DNA of 21,090 nt from DASYAE01 sp036501535 (GTDB taxonomy: Bacteria > Actinomycetota > Actinomycetes > Streptomycetales > Catenulisporaceae), in the NCBI GenBank assembly GCA_036501535.1, contig DASYAE010000285.1, positions 1 to 21,090 of the forward strand, given 5' to 3'. Position 1 is the stretch's first letter; every line of letters starts with the position of its first letter. Below, in pieces: positions 1 to 8,453 of this stretch. Both the position numbers and the translations under genes were made by a program. A model generated the notes under the pieces. The model was not told where the DNA came from. It ran no database searches and worked only from the letters and a program-made list of their open reading frames with translations.

Positions 1-837
1 TCCGGCCTGCAAGCTGGAACCGGTCGCCGCCCCGGCGAGCTGGATGCCGAAGCGGCTCAGGCCGTTGTAGCCGAACACCATCGTGATCGCGCTGTTGTCG
101 GTGGTGCCGCTGATGAACGGCCGGTCATGGGCAGGGGTGAACGTGTACAGCGCCACCCACGACATCGACACCGCCAGCATCACCACCCCGGCGGCGCCCA
201 AGCGGGCGAGGCGGCGCCGCACCGTCCCCGGCGCGAACAGCAGGTAGGCGGCGGCCAGGGCGGGCAGCACCATCCACGCTTCCAGCATCTTGGCCTGGAA
301 CCCCAGCCCCACCCACACCCCGGACCAGATCAGCGGCCGCAGGCGCCCGTCCGGCACCGCGCGCTGGAAGGCGTCTGCGGCCAGCACCAGGCACATGGTC
401 AGCGCGCCGTCCTCCATGCTGTGTCCGAACATGGACGCCGCGATCGGCGTCAGCGTGAAGATCCCGGCCGCCAGCAGCCCGGGGACGACTCCGGCCCAGC
501 GGCGCACCATCCGGTACATCACGAGCACACAGATCACGCCTTCGACGACCTGCGGCAGCGCCAGCGACCACGCGTGGTAGCCGAAGATCCGGGCCGACAG
601 CGCCTGCGGAAGGAACGATCCGGCCAGCTTGTCCAGCGTCTGATGGCTGTTCAGGGCACCGTACAGGAAGCCCTTCCAGCTGTGGGACATGTACTGCACG
701 CCCGATGAGTACAGAAGCGCATATCCAGAATCAGCGATGTTCCATGCATACAGCAGCGCTGCCAGTGCGGCGACGCCCAGCAGTGTCGGCCGCGCCCAGC
801 CGGGCTGCCCCTCGGGCGAGCGCCACACCGCCCACAC
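1..837 (-). CDS. GT39/ArnT-like membrane glycosyltransferase, N-terminal part, truncated by window edge
   Basis: This partial gene runs off the left edge; 279 codons are visible from a GTG at 837 (another GTG is at 828). The protein is very hydrophobic. Likely membrane segments lie near residues 17-30, 90-105, 110-130, 143-157, 170-180, 190-205 and 210-235. It carries an Asp-Lys pair (TLDK, D69-K70) before a long membrane region, and a polar loop GHSMEDG (about 138-144). This pattern matches actinobacterial glycosyltransferases of the GT-C fold (GT39/PMT/ArnT group), which transfer sugars from polyprenyl-phosphate donors at the outer membrane face; donor and acceptor cannot be read here. The start is uncertain. 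The frame is closed by TGA at 868-870 and the GTG has no good ribosome site, whereas a well-placed GGGAG precedes an ATG at 992 in another frame. A frameshift near 826-867 is suspected. It is probably unrelated to the peptide pathway. Confidence 0.8.
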   Translation of the reverse strand, partial: MWAVWRSPEGQPGWARPTLLGVAALAALLYAWNIADSGYALLYSSGVQYMSHSWKGFLYGALNSHQTLDKLAGSFLPQALSARIFGYHAWSLALPQVVEGVICVLVMYRMVRRWAGVVPGLLAAGIFTLTPIAASMFGHSMEDGALTMCLVLAADAFQRAVPDGRLRPLIWSGVWVGLGFQAKMLEAWMVLPALAAAYLLFAPGTVRRRLARLGAAGVVMLAVSMSWVALYTFTPAHDRPFISGTTDNSAITMVFGYNGLSRFGIQLAGAATGSSLQAG

Positions 838-992
838 CGCCCACCATGCCGTCGGCGGGCAGCCGGGTCAGGGCACGGCGACAGCGGCGCGGACTCGGCA
901 GGGGCCGCCCCGGCCGCCGAGTCCCCCGCGGTCAGAACCGACTGACGCAACCTGCGGCGCGGCTCGCGCCACAGGTACGTGACATGGATCAT
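838..992 (-). other. Probable out-of-frame N-terminus of the glycosyltransferase
   Basis: On the minus strand GGGAG (999-1003) lies 6 nt before an ATG at 990-992. From there a frame with actinobacterial codon choice reads MIHVTYLWREPRRRLRQSVL and then an Ala/Pro/Ser-rich stretch to about residue 45. It is not in the frame of the conserved glycosyltransferase sequence. The frames would have to change between 867 and about 826, where the minus strand holds a tandem repeat of GGGCGGTGT. One missing base or two extra bases would join them. Either the gene is naturally broken, or the sequence has an indel here, or the GTG at 837/828 is the true start and this is untranslated leader. The rest of 993-1083 shows no gene and no convincing promoter. 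Confidence 0.4.
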
Positions 993-1083
993 TCATCGCT
1001 CCCGGTCGCAACGGCTGTTCAGAGCACTGACCAAGCGGATGAGCGCTGGTCGGCGGCCAGAACAGTGATACGCCGCGGCCGGG

Positions 1084-1118
1084 AACAGCCCGGTAAGCGA
1101 CACCGTTACCGGGCTGTT
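1084..1118 (-). terminator. Hairpin terminator downstream of NRPS M1
   Basis: A perfect 13-bp stem (AACAGCCCGGTAA at 1084-1096, its complement at 1106-1118) encloses a 9-nt loop. It begins 28 nt beyond the M1 stop codon. There is no U-run on the minus strand after the stem, which is common for actinobacterial terminators. It would separate M1 transcription from the glycosyltransferase gene on the same strand. Confidence 0.75.
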
Positions 1119-1146
1119 ACCCAAGGACCGGCATCCCGGGGAGCGG

Positions 1147-4100
1147 TTACTCCGCCTCGGCTTTCTCGGCCTGGGAGATCAGGTCGCCGACCACTGTGCA
1201 GACGTTGGCCACCAGCGGGGGCTTCATCACGCCGGCGTGGGTGCCGGGTACGCGATAGACGTCCACGCCGTCGGCGGCCAGTTCGCGCCAGCGGGCGACG
1301 TAGCCGTCGAAGGTCTGGCCGGACACGACGATGTGGACCTCCGTGGCCAGAGCGTCGCTGGCGATGAGGTTGAGCTTGCCGGCGACACGGCGGTGCGGGT
1401 ATTGCACGATCGCATCCATCGTCTCCCGCCAGATCCGCACGGTCCGCGGCCACGCGGCGCCGACGCCGCGCTCGGGCAGGTCCATGCCGACATCCTCGTC
1501 GACGTCGGTCTCCACGTCGTCGTACAGGGCGCGGATCTCCGCGCGGTTCTCCGGAGTGTCGGCCTCGTCGCCTACGCGCGCGATCAGGTTCACCAGGTAC
1601 TCCAGCCGACGCACGTTCTTCGAGTGCTCCAGCATGTTCGGGCGCTTCACCGCGTCGAGCACCGGGTCGAGCATCATGAACGTGACGGTCTCGCCCTCGT
1701 CGATCAGCCGCCCGGCGAGCTCGGCCGCCACGGCACTGCCGCCGCACCAGGCGAACAGCCTGTACGGGCCGTGCGGCCTGGCCTCGCGCAGCTCGGCGTA
1801 GTGCCGCCCGGCCAGCTCCTGCACCGACGGGATCTCCTTGTCGTCGGGTAGATCCGGCCACTCGAAGGCGGCGACCGGGATGTCCCGGTCCAGGTGCGGC
1901 AGGAAGCGCCGGTACCAGTGCGCGCTGCCGCCGCCGGGGTGCACGCAGAACAACGGTGCGCGGGTACCCTGCCGGCGCAGCCACACCAGGGCGCGGGAGG
2001 ACTGTCGGTCGGGAGCGTCGCCGTGCTCGGCGCCCAGCTCTGCGGTCAGCCGGGCGATGGTGGGCTGCTCCAGGAACGACCGGAACGTCAGATGCAGGCC
2101 CTGCGTCTCGCGCAGCCGGGTGATGATCCGCATCATGGCCAGCGAGTGGCCGCCGAGATCGAAGAAGTCGTCGTGGACTCCGACCTCGTCCAGGTCTGTG
2201 TGCAGCGCATCCGCCCACGCCTCCGCGATCACCCGCTCCAGCGCCGTGCGCGGACCGACATGCTCGGCCGCGTGGACCTCGTCCGGCGCGGGCAGAGCCG
2301 CCCGGTCGATCTTGCCCGACACGGTCAGCGGGACCTGATCCACCGCGACATAACGCGCCGGCACCATGTGCCGCGGCAGCCGGATCCGCAGATACTCGCG
2401 CAGCTCCGCCGGCGTCGGCCCGCAGGACGGCCACGTGTACGCGACCAGCGCGGCGTCCTGGGTGCCGGGGCGATAGACGGTCACCACTGCGCCGTCGACC
2501 CGCGGGTGCGTGTTCAGCGCCTGCTCGACCTCGCCGAGTTCGATCCGGAAGCCGCGCACCTTGACCTGGTGGTCGCCGCGGCCGTGGTAACGCAACGCGC
2601 CGTCGTCGTCGCGGGACGCCACGTCGCCGGTACGGTACATCCTGGCACCGGGCGCAGCGGCGAACGGGTCCGGCACGAACCGGTCGGCGGTCAGGCCCGG
2701 CAGGCCGAAGTAGCCGCGGGTCACCCCGGCGCCGCCGAGGAAAAGCTCGCCCCGCACACCGTCGGGCACCGGGACGTCGTGGGCGTCGAGCACGTACGCG
2801 CTGGTGTTGCCGAGCGCGAAGCCGATCGGCGGCCACGGGTCGGCGCTGCCGGCCGGGACCTCGGCGAGCGTCGCGTAGACGGTGGCTTCGGTCGGACCGT
2901 AGGCGTTGATCAACCGCGCGTGCTCGGCCCAGCGCGCGGCCTCGTCGCCGGGCAGCGCCTCGCCCGCCGAGACCAGGACGCGCAGGTGCGGGAAGTCCTC
3001 CGGCGTCAGATACGCGAGCATGGCCGGGGGCAGCGACATGTGCGTGACCCGGTCGGCCTGGGCCCGCAGGTCGCCGGGGTCGGCGCCGCGGGAGGGCAGG
3101 ACGAGCGTGGCTCCGTTGCTCAGCGCGGCCAGCGTCTCCCACACCGACACGTCGAAGCTCATCGCGGAGAACTGCAGCACCTGGTCGCCGGGCTTCACGT
3201 CGATGTGCTCGCGGGTGGCGTGGACCAGGTTCAGCAGGGCGCCGTGCGGCACCGCGACGCCCTTGGGCCTGCCGGTCGACCCGGACGTGTAGAGCAGATA
3301 CGCCAGGGACGCGGGCGTGACCCGGTTGTCCGGCGCGGCGTCCGGCATGTTCGCGCCATCGTCCAGGGCCAGGACGGCCATCGTCTCCGCGCCGGGGACC
3401 CGGGCGCGCAGCTCGGCCGTCGTCAGCACGACCCGCGGCCCGGCGTCGTCGATCAGGTGCCGCAGCCGGGCTCCGGGCAGCTCGGGGTCCAGCGCCACGA
3501 ACGCGCCGCCCGCCTTGAGCGTGGCCAGCTGGGCGACCACCAGGTCGGGCGATTTGGCGAGGTACAGTCCGACCAGCGTTTCCGGGCCGACGCCGTGCGC
3601 GGCGAGCCGGTGCGCCAACCGGTTGGCCCGCCGGTCCAGCTCGCCGAAACCGAGCGCCTCCTCGTCCTGCACGACGGCGACCGCGTCGGGGGTCGCTGCA
3701 GCATGCTCGGCGATGAGCTGGTGGACTAGGCGGTCGGTCGGGTAAGCGCGGACGGTGCCATGGGACAGCGCCGCATCCCGGTCGACGGGAGCCAGGCCGA
3801 CCGCGGCGGGGTCGGCGTCGGGATCGGCCGCCATCGCCTCGAGCACGTGCCGGTAGGTGCGGCCGAGCATCTCGACCCTGGCCCGGCCGACCCGGTCCGG
3901 ACTCGCATGCAGGTGCAGCAGGCCGGGGAAGGTGATGGCGATCAGGGGCAGCTCGCTGGGGCTGAAGTCGTCGACCATGTCCACGTTGGAGTTCCAGTCG
4001 AGCACGTGGAAGTCCAGGTGCACGAACGCGAAGTCCACCAACGGCGTGTTGGTGCCCTGGTCGCGCATCACGGTGGGCATCGGGTACCAGCGGTGCGGCC

Positions 4101-7100
4101 ACAGCTGCGCCTCGGTGGCGAACACCTCGGCCACCAGCTCGCGCCAGGTCGCGGCGACCGTGTCCGCGGCGAACGGCACGGTGTTCAGGTACATGCCCGG
4201 CACCCGGTCCGCGCCGGCCACCTCGGGCCGCCCGTTGGTGACCAGGCCGGTGAAGAACCGGCGCCGCCCGGTGGCAACCGACAGGGCCTTGAGATGTGCG
4301 GCGTGCAGGACGCTCTTGAACGACGTGCCCGTCGCGGCGGCCAGCGCGCGCAGCCGTGGTTCGAGGTCCGCGATGGGCACCCGCACCACGATCGGCTCGC
4401 CGTCGCCGGGCCCGGCCCACGCCGCGGGCACCTCCAGCTTGTCCTGTACATCGAGTACCGAGGCCCAGTAGTCCCGGTCCTCCTCCGACTCCAGGGACCG
4501 GCGCTCCGCGGCGACGAAATCGGCGAACCGCACGGCCGGCGGCAGGACGGGGGCGGGAGCCTCTCCGTCACGCAGGCTCCGGTAGAGCGCGAGCAGCTCG
4601 GCGATGACCGCGGTCTGGCTCCAGCCGTCGAGTGCGGCGTGGCACTCGGTGTGGGTGAGCCACCACTCGCCTTCGCTCATCCGGTGCACCTGGTATCGCA
4701 CCAGCGACGGGACGGTGATGTCCAACAGGTTGCCGCGCTCGGCGACCCGGTACGCCTGCGCGGCGGCGCGCTGCTCGTCCTCGCCGGCGCCGCGCAGATC
4801 GTGGTAGCCGACCGGCAGAACAGCCGCAGCGTGAACAAGCTGCAGGGGCTCGGAGTAGGTCGACAGGTCGAAGCTGGTGCGCAGGATCTCGTGCCGTTCC
4901 ACCATGATCCGCACGGCCTCGTGCAGCGCGTCGATGGAGAACGGCTCCGTGTCCCGGATGCGGTAACACGAGACGTTCTGATAGATCGTGGCGTTCGTGG
5001 CCGCGAGCATCTCGTAGAGCATGCCCGCCTGCGTCTCGGCCACCGGGTAGGCGTCGACGACACCGTCCGGGACCAGGTCCCGGTCCTCGGCGGTCAGCTG
5101 GGCGAACGGCGCGACCGCTGCTGAGGGCGCCCCGATGCCGCGCCCGGTCGCGAGAACGGCCAGCTCGGCCGCGGTCTGATGGGTGAACAGGTCGTGCACG
5201 GCCAGGTCGATGCCTGCGGCACGCAGCGCGCCGACCACGCGGATGGCGCGCATCGAGTCGCCGCCGAGGGCGAAGAAGCCGTCGTGCACGCCGACCGTAT
5301 CGAGGCCGATCGCGTCCGCCATCGTCTCGGCGACCAACTGTTCGAGCGCGCTGCGCGGGGCGACGTGGCTGGTGGGTACGGGCTGCCCGGCAGCGGGCAG
5401 CGCGGCATAGTCGATCTTGCCGCTGGCAGTCAGCGGCAGGGTGTCGAGAGCCGTCCAGCGGGCCGGGACCATCGGTTCGGGCAGCAGTCCGCGCAGGTGC
5501 TCGCGAAGCGTCCCGACGTCCGTGCCGGACGGGGAGATGTACGCGGCCAGTCGCCCGTCGTGAACGGTGACGGCGGCGGCGGTCACGGCGGGGTGCGCGG
5601 CGAGGGCCGCCTCGACCTCGCCGGGTTCCACCCGGTGCCCGTTGATCTTGATCTGGCGGTCCAGCCGTCCGAGGTACTCGAGGGCGCCGTCGCCGCGCAG
5701 GCGAGCGCGGTCGCCGGTCCGGTACAGCCGCCCGCCCGGCTCCCCGAACGGGTCGGGCACGAACCGGTCGGCCGTCGCGCCGGGCTGTCCGTGGTAGCCG
5801 CGGGCAAGCTGCACACCGGCCAGCACGAGTTCGCCGGGCACGCCGACCGGGACCGGCCGCAGCGCACCGTCCACGACATAGACCCGCGTGTTCGCGATTG
5901 GGCCGCCGAGGGTAACCGATGCGCCCGGCACGCACTGCGCGGCGGTCACGTCGACCGATGCCTCAGTCGGCCCGTAGAGGTTGTGCACAGCGCAGCCCAG
6001 CCGGTCGTGCGCCGCCGCCACCAGGTCCGCGGTCAGCGCCTCGCCGCTGCACACCAACAGCCGCAGCGCTGACGGCCGGTCGAACGGCTCGGCCAGGAAC
6101 GCGCGCAGCATCGAGGGCACGAAGTGCACGACCGTCACGCCCTGGCCGGCGATCGTCTCGGCGAGGTAACGCGGGTCGCGATGCCCGCCGGGACGCGCCG
6201 CGACCACGGCCGCGCCGGTGGTCAGCGGCCACAGGAACTCCCACAGCGACACGTCGAACCCGATCGGGGTCTTCTGCAGCACGCGGTCGCGCGCGTCCAG
6301 CTGATAAGCCTGCTGCATCCACCTGATGCGGTTGACAATGCCCTCATGAGTCCCGATCACGCCCTTGGGCGTGCCGGTCGAGCCCGAGGTGAAGATCAGG
6401 TAGGCGGCGTTGTCCGGGCGGATATCCGGCTCGGGGGCGTGGTCGGGCCACGCATCGGCACCGGCCAGGTCGTCGCCGGTGATCACGAGGTGCGCGCCGG
6501 AGGCTGAGATCAATGCATCGATACGCCCCGCGGGCAGGTCGGGATCCAGCGGCAGGTACACGCCGCCGGCCTTCCATACGGCCAGCACGGCGACGACAAG
6601 ATCGACGCCACGCTCCAGGCGCACGCCCACCACGCTCTCGGGCCCGACCCCGAGGTCGCGCAGATGGTGCGCCATCCGGTTGGACCGCGCATTCAGGTCC
6701 GCGTAGGAGACTTCGGTCTCGCCCGAGACGACCGCGATCGCGTACGGGGTGGCTTGTGCCTGTGCGGCTACGAGGTCCGGCACGGTTGCCGCCGGCCACG
6801 TCTGCGCAGTGTCGTTGCCCTGTGCGATGACGCGCCGGTCGGCGTCGTCGAGCAGGTCCAGCGCATCCACCGGCAGGTGCGGTGCGGCGGTCGCCGCGGT
6901 GAGCAGGCTGACGTAGCGCTCGGCGATACGCGCGGCAGTCGCCGAGTCGAACAGAGCGGTCGCGAAGACGACGCCGCCCTCCAGCGAACCGTCCGGATTC
7001 TCGGCGAGCGACACCGTCAGGTCGACCTTCGCCGCGGTGTCCGCGACCGGAACCCGCCGCACAGTCAGCCCGCCGGCGCCTGCACCGCCACGATCGGCGG

Positions 7101-8277
7101 TCTCGGGGTCGTGCCAGACGAACATGGTGGAGAACAGCGGATTGTGCGACGGGTCGCGCTGCGGGGCGAGCGCATCGACGAGGTACTCGAACGGCAGGTC
7201 CTGGTGGTCGAAGGCGTCCACAGCGGTCGCCCGCGCCCGGTCGACCACGTCGGTGAAACCCGGCCGCCCGGACAGGTCGGTGCGCAGCACGAGGGTGTTG
7301 AGGAACAGCCCGACGACATCCCACAGCTCCGCCCGGTCGCGACCGCTGACCGGCACGCCGACCGCGACGTCGTCCTGCCCGCAGAGCCGGGCGAGCAGCA
7401 CCTGGAACGCGGCCAACGTCACCATGAACGGCGTGGCGCGCCGCTCGCGGGCCAGCGCGCGCACCGCCTCCGCGACCGGCGCGGGGACGGTGAACGGCAC
7501 CGCAGCACCCTGCGGGTCACGCACCGCCGGGCGGGGCCGGTCGGTGGGCAGCGCAAGCGGCTCCACGCCGGCGAGCTGATCGCGCCAGTAGCCAAGCGAA
7601 CGTTCCCGTGCCACGGCGATCCGCTGACGCTGCCATGCCGCGAACTCCGCGTATCGCAGCTGCGGTGCGGCGCTGCTCGAGATCGCCGCTCCGGCGGCAT
7701 AACGCTGCGTCAGTTCACGCTGGATCAGCCCCTCCGACCACTCGTCGGTGGCGATGTGATGGGTGGTCAGCGCAAGGATGTGCTCGTCGTCGGCCAGCGC
7801 GACAAGTGTCGCCACGAACACGGGGCCCGAGGCCAGGTCGACCGCGCGGCGGTCGGCGGCGATCTGGTCGGCCACGGCGCGGTCCCGGTCGCCCGCCGGG
7901 ACGGCGCGCAGGTCCGCCTGCCACAACGGCACCGGGGCGGGCGGGTCGACCAGCCCGACCGGCTCCCCGTCCACGACCGCATATCGTGTGCGCAGCGTCT
8001 CGTGGTCACCTGCGATCCCGTCGAGCGCGCGGCGCAGCGCCGCGTGGTCGAGCGGACCGGTCAGCCGCAGCGTGACCCACGTCAGGTACTCGGTGCTGCC
8101 GGGCTGCAGGTGCTCCAGTATCCAGATCCGGCGCTGCGCCCAGGACAACGTCACCGGCACCCCATGCGGGACGGGCCGGATGCGGTCTTCGGCGGGCCGT
8201 GTCGCGGTCTGGGCCGCAGCGCCCTCGAGTCGCTGCCTCAGCAGCTCCTCGCGGGCGACAGCCTGGTCTTCGATCAT
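1147..8277 (-). CDS. Two-module NRPS with terminal thioesterase, C-A-T-C-A-T-TE (M1)
   Basis: This 2376-residue cytosolic megasynthase probably adds the last two residues and releases the peptide. A basic N-terminal helix (about 1-38) is followed by C1 (about 40-470; HHIATDE at 173-179), A1 (about 500-965; YTSGSTG-type loop near 629-638, NLYGPTEAS 767-775, ASGK 951-954) and T1 (LGGDS, Ser1008). Next come C2 (about 1065-1500; CHAALDG at 1212-1218), A2 (about 1515-2000; YTSGSTGRPKG 1663-1673, NAYGPTE 1791-1797) and T2 (LGGHS, Ser2045). The TE spans about 2095-2376. A1 reads DVWHVSLVDK, the well-known serine signature. A2 reads DVWSVAAVYK, closest to the aromatic PheA type but not assignable. 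In the TE the nucleophile elbow is AWCGG, so Cys2178 replaces Ser; Asp2204 and His2347 are likely triad partners. There is no epimerase domain, although T1 has the GGDS form. The ATG start at 8277 has GAGGG 4 nt upstream. M1 is transcribed divergently from the other NRPS genes. Confidence 0.96.
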   Translation of the reverse strand: MIEDQAVAREELLRQRLEGAAAQTATRPAEDRIRPVPHGVPVTLSWAQRRIWILEHLQPGSTEYLTWVTLRLTGPLDHAALRRALDGIAGDHETLRTRYAVVDGEPVGLVDPPAPVPLWQADLRAVPAGDRDRAVADQIAADRRAVDLASGPVFVATLVALADDEHILALTTHHIATDEWSEGLIQRELTQRYAAGAAISSSAAPQLRYAEFAAWQRQRIAVARERSLGYWRDQLAGVEPLALPTDRPRPAVRDPQGAAVPFTVPAPVAEAVRALARERRATPFMVTLAAFQVLLARLCGQDDVAVGVPVSGRDRAELWDVVGLFLNTLVLRTDLSGRPGFTDVVDRARATAVDAFDHQDLPFEYLVDALAPQRDPSHNPLFSTMFVWHDPETADRGGAGAGGLTVRRVPVADTAAKVDLTVSLAENPDGSLEGGVVFATALFDSATAARIAERYVSLLTAATAAPHLPVDALDLLDDADRRVIAQGNDTAQTWPAATVPDLVAAQAQATPYAIAVVSGETEVSYADLNARSNRMAHHLRDLGVGPESVVGVRLERGVDLVVAVLAVWKAGGVYLPLDPDLPAGRIDALISASGAHLVITGDDLAGADAWPDHAPEPDIRPDNAAYLIFTSGSTGTPKGVIGTHEGIVNRIRWMQQAYQLDARDRVLQKTPIGFDVSLWEFLWPLTTGAAVVAARPGGHRDPRYLAETIAGQGVTVVHFVPSMLRAFLAEPFDRPSALRLLVCSGEALTADLVAAAHDRLGCAVHNLYGPTEASVDVTAAQCVPGASVTLGGPIANTRVYVVDGALRPVPVGVPGELVLAGVQLARGYHGQPGATADRFVPDPFGEPGGRLYRTGDRARLRGDGALEYLGRLDRQIKINGHRVEPGEVEAALAAHPAVTAAAVTVHDGRLAAYISPSGTDVGTLREHLRGLLPEPMVPARWTALDTLPLTASGKIDYAALPAAGQPVPTSHVAPRSALEQLVAETMADAIGLDTVGVHDGFFALGGDSMRAIRVVGALRAAGIDLAVHDLFTHQTAAELAVLATGRGIGAPSAAVAPFAQLTAEDRDLVPDGVVDAYPVAETQAGMLYEMLAATNATIYQNVSCYRIRDTEPFSIDALHEAVRIMVERHEILRTSFDLSTYSEPLQLVHAAAVLPVGYHDLRGAGEDEQRAAAQAYRVAERGNLLDITVPSLVRYQVHRMSEGEWWLTHTECHAALDGWSQTAVIAELLALYRSLRDGEAPAPVLPPAVRFADFVAAERRSLESEEDRDYWASVLDVQDKLEVPAAWAGPGDGEPIVVRVPIADLEPRLRALAAATGTSFKSVLHAAHLKALSVATGRRRFFTGLVTNGRPEVAGADRVPGMYLNTVPFAADTVAATWRELVAEVFATEAQLWPHRWYPMPTVMRDQGTNTPLVDFAFVHLDFHVLDWNSNVDMVDDFSPSELPLIAITFPGLLHLHASPDRVGRARVEMLGRTYRHVLEAMAADPDADPAAVGLAPVDRDAALSHGTVRAYPTDRLVHQLIAEHAAATPDAVAVVQDEEALGFGELDRRANRLAHRLAAHGVGPETLVGLYLAKSPDLVVAQLATLKAGGAFVALDPELPGARLRHLIDDAGPRVVLTTAELRARVPGAETMAVLALDDGANMPDAAPDNRVTPASLAYLLYTSGSTGRPKGVAVPHGALLNLVHATREHIDVKPGDQVLQFSAMSFDVSVWETLAALSNGATLVLPSRGADPGDLRAQADRVTHMSLPPAMLAYLTPEDFPHLRVLVSAGEALPGDEAARWAEHARLINAYGPTEATVYATLAEVPAGSADPWPPIGFALGNTSAYVLDAHDVPVPDGVRGELFLGGAGVTRGYFGLPGLTADRFVPDPFAAAPGARMYRTGDVASRDDDGALRYHGRGDHQVKVRGFRIELGEVEQALNTHPRVDGAVVTVYRPGTQDAALVAYTWPSCGPTPAELREYLRIRLPRHMVPARYVAVDQVPLTVSGKIDRAALPAPDEVHAAEHVGPRTALERVIAEAWADALHTDLDEVGVHDDFFDLGGHSLAMMRIITRLRETQGLHLTFRSFLEQPTIARLTAELGAEHGDAPDRQSSRALVWLRRQGTRAPLFCVHPGGGSAHWYRRFLPHLDRDIPVAAFEWPDLPDDKEIPSVQELAGRHYAELREARPHGPYRLFAWCGGSAVAAELAGRLIDEGETVTFMMLDPVLDAVKRPNMLEHSKNVRRLEYLVNLIARVGDEADTPENRAEIRALYDDVETDVDEDVGMDLPERGVGAAWPRTVRIWRETMDAIVQYPHRRVAGKLNLIASDALATEVHIVVSGQTFDGYVARWRELAADGVDVYRVPGTHAGVMKPPLVANVCTVVGDLISQAEKAEAE

Positions 8278-8453
8278 CGCGCCCTCGTCTCAGGTCATGG
8301 CGACAAAAGGTGCCACCAGCGTGAGCCGCGCCCGGCGCGGCGACGAGAGACGAAAAGGCAGGCACGATGCCTATTCGCTTTGCCACACACGACGTGCCTG
8401 TTCTGCGCGTTCGTCCCTACGCGCGCGCCACAGCGGCTTGAAACCATGCCGAC
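8278..8453. promoter_or_regulatory. Divergent intergenic region between M1 and the KAS III-like/NRPS operon
   Basis: These 176 bases must hold the promoters for both halves of the NRPS locus. Visible structure includes an inverted repeat CAGGCACG (8359-8366) / CGTGCCTG (8393-8400) with a 26-nt spacer, and a GC-rich hairpin GCCGCGCC-C-GGCGCGGC (8325-8341) inside the likely M1 leader. There are also two similar A-rich blocks, GACAAAAGG (8302-8310) and ACGAAAAGG (8350-8358). No -35/-10 pair stands out on either strand. The KAS III-like ATG has no clear ribosome site, so its transcript may be leaderless. The spaced repeat is a candidate site for a shared regulator. Confidence 0.5.

Noticed and set aside
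651..992. A separate small protein from ATG 992
   Set aside because: Only its first 45 or so residues have normal codon use. The rest is a shadow of the glycosyltransferase frame, so a frameshifted N-terminus is the better reading.
1894..3729. Long open frame antisense to M1
   Set aside because: It lies opposite the well-defined A2, T2 and TE motifs, is rich in Arg/Gly/His as expected for shadow frames in high-GC DNA, and has no recognisable domain.
5085..5400. Epimerase domain predicted from the GGDS carrier motif in M1
   Set aside because: The sequence goes straight from T1 to a single C domain; there is no extra 400-residue E domain.
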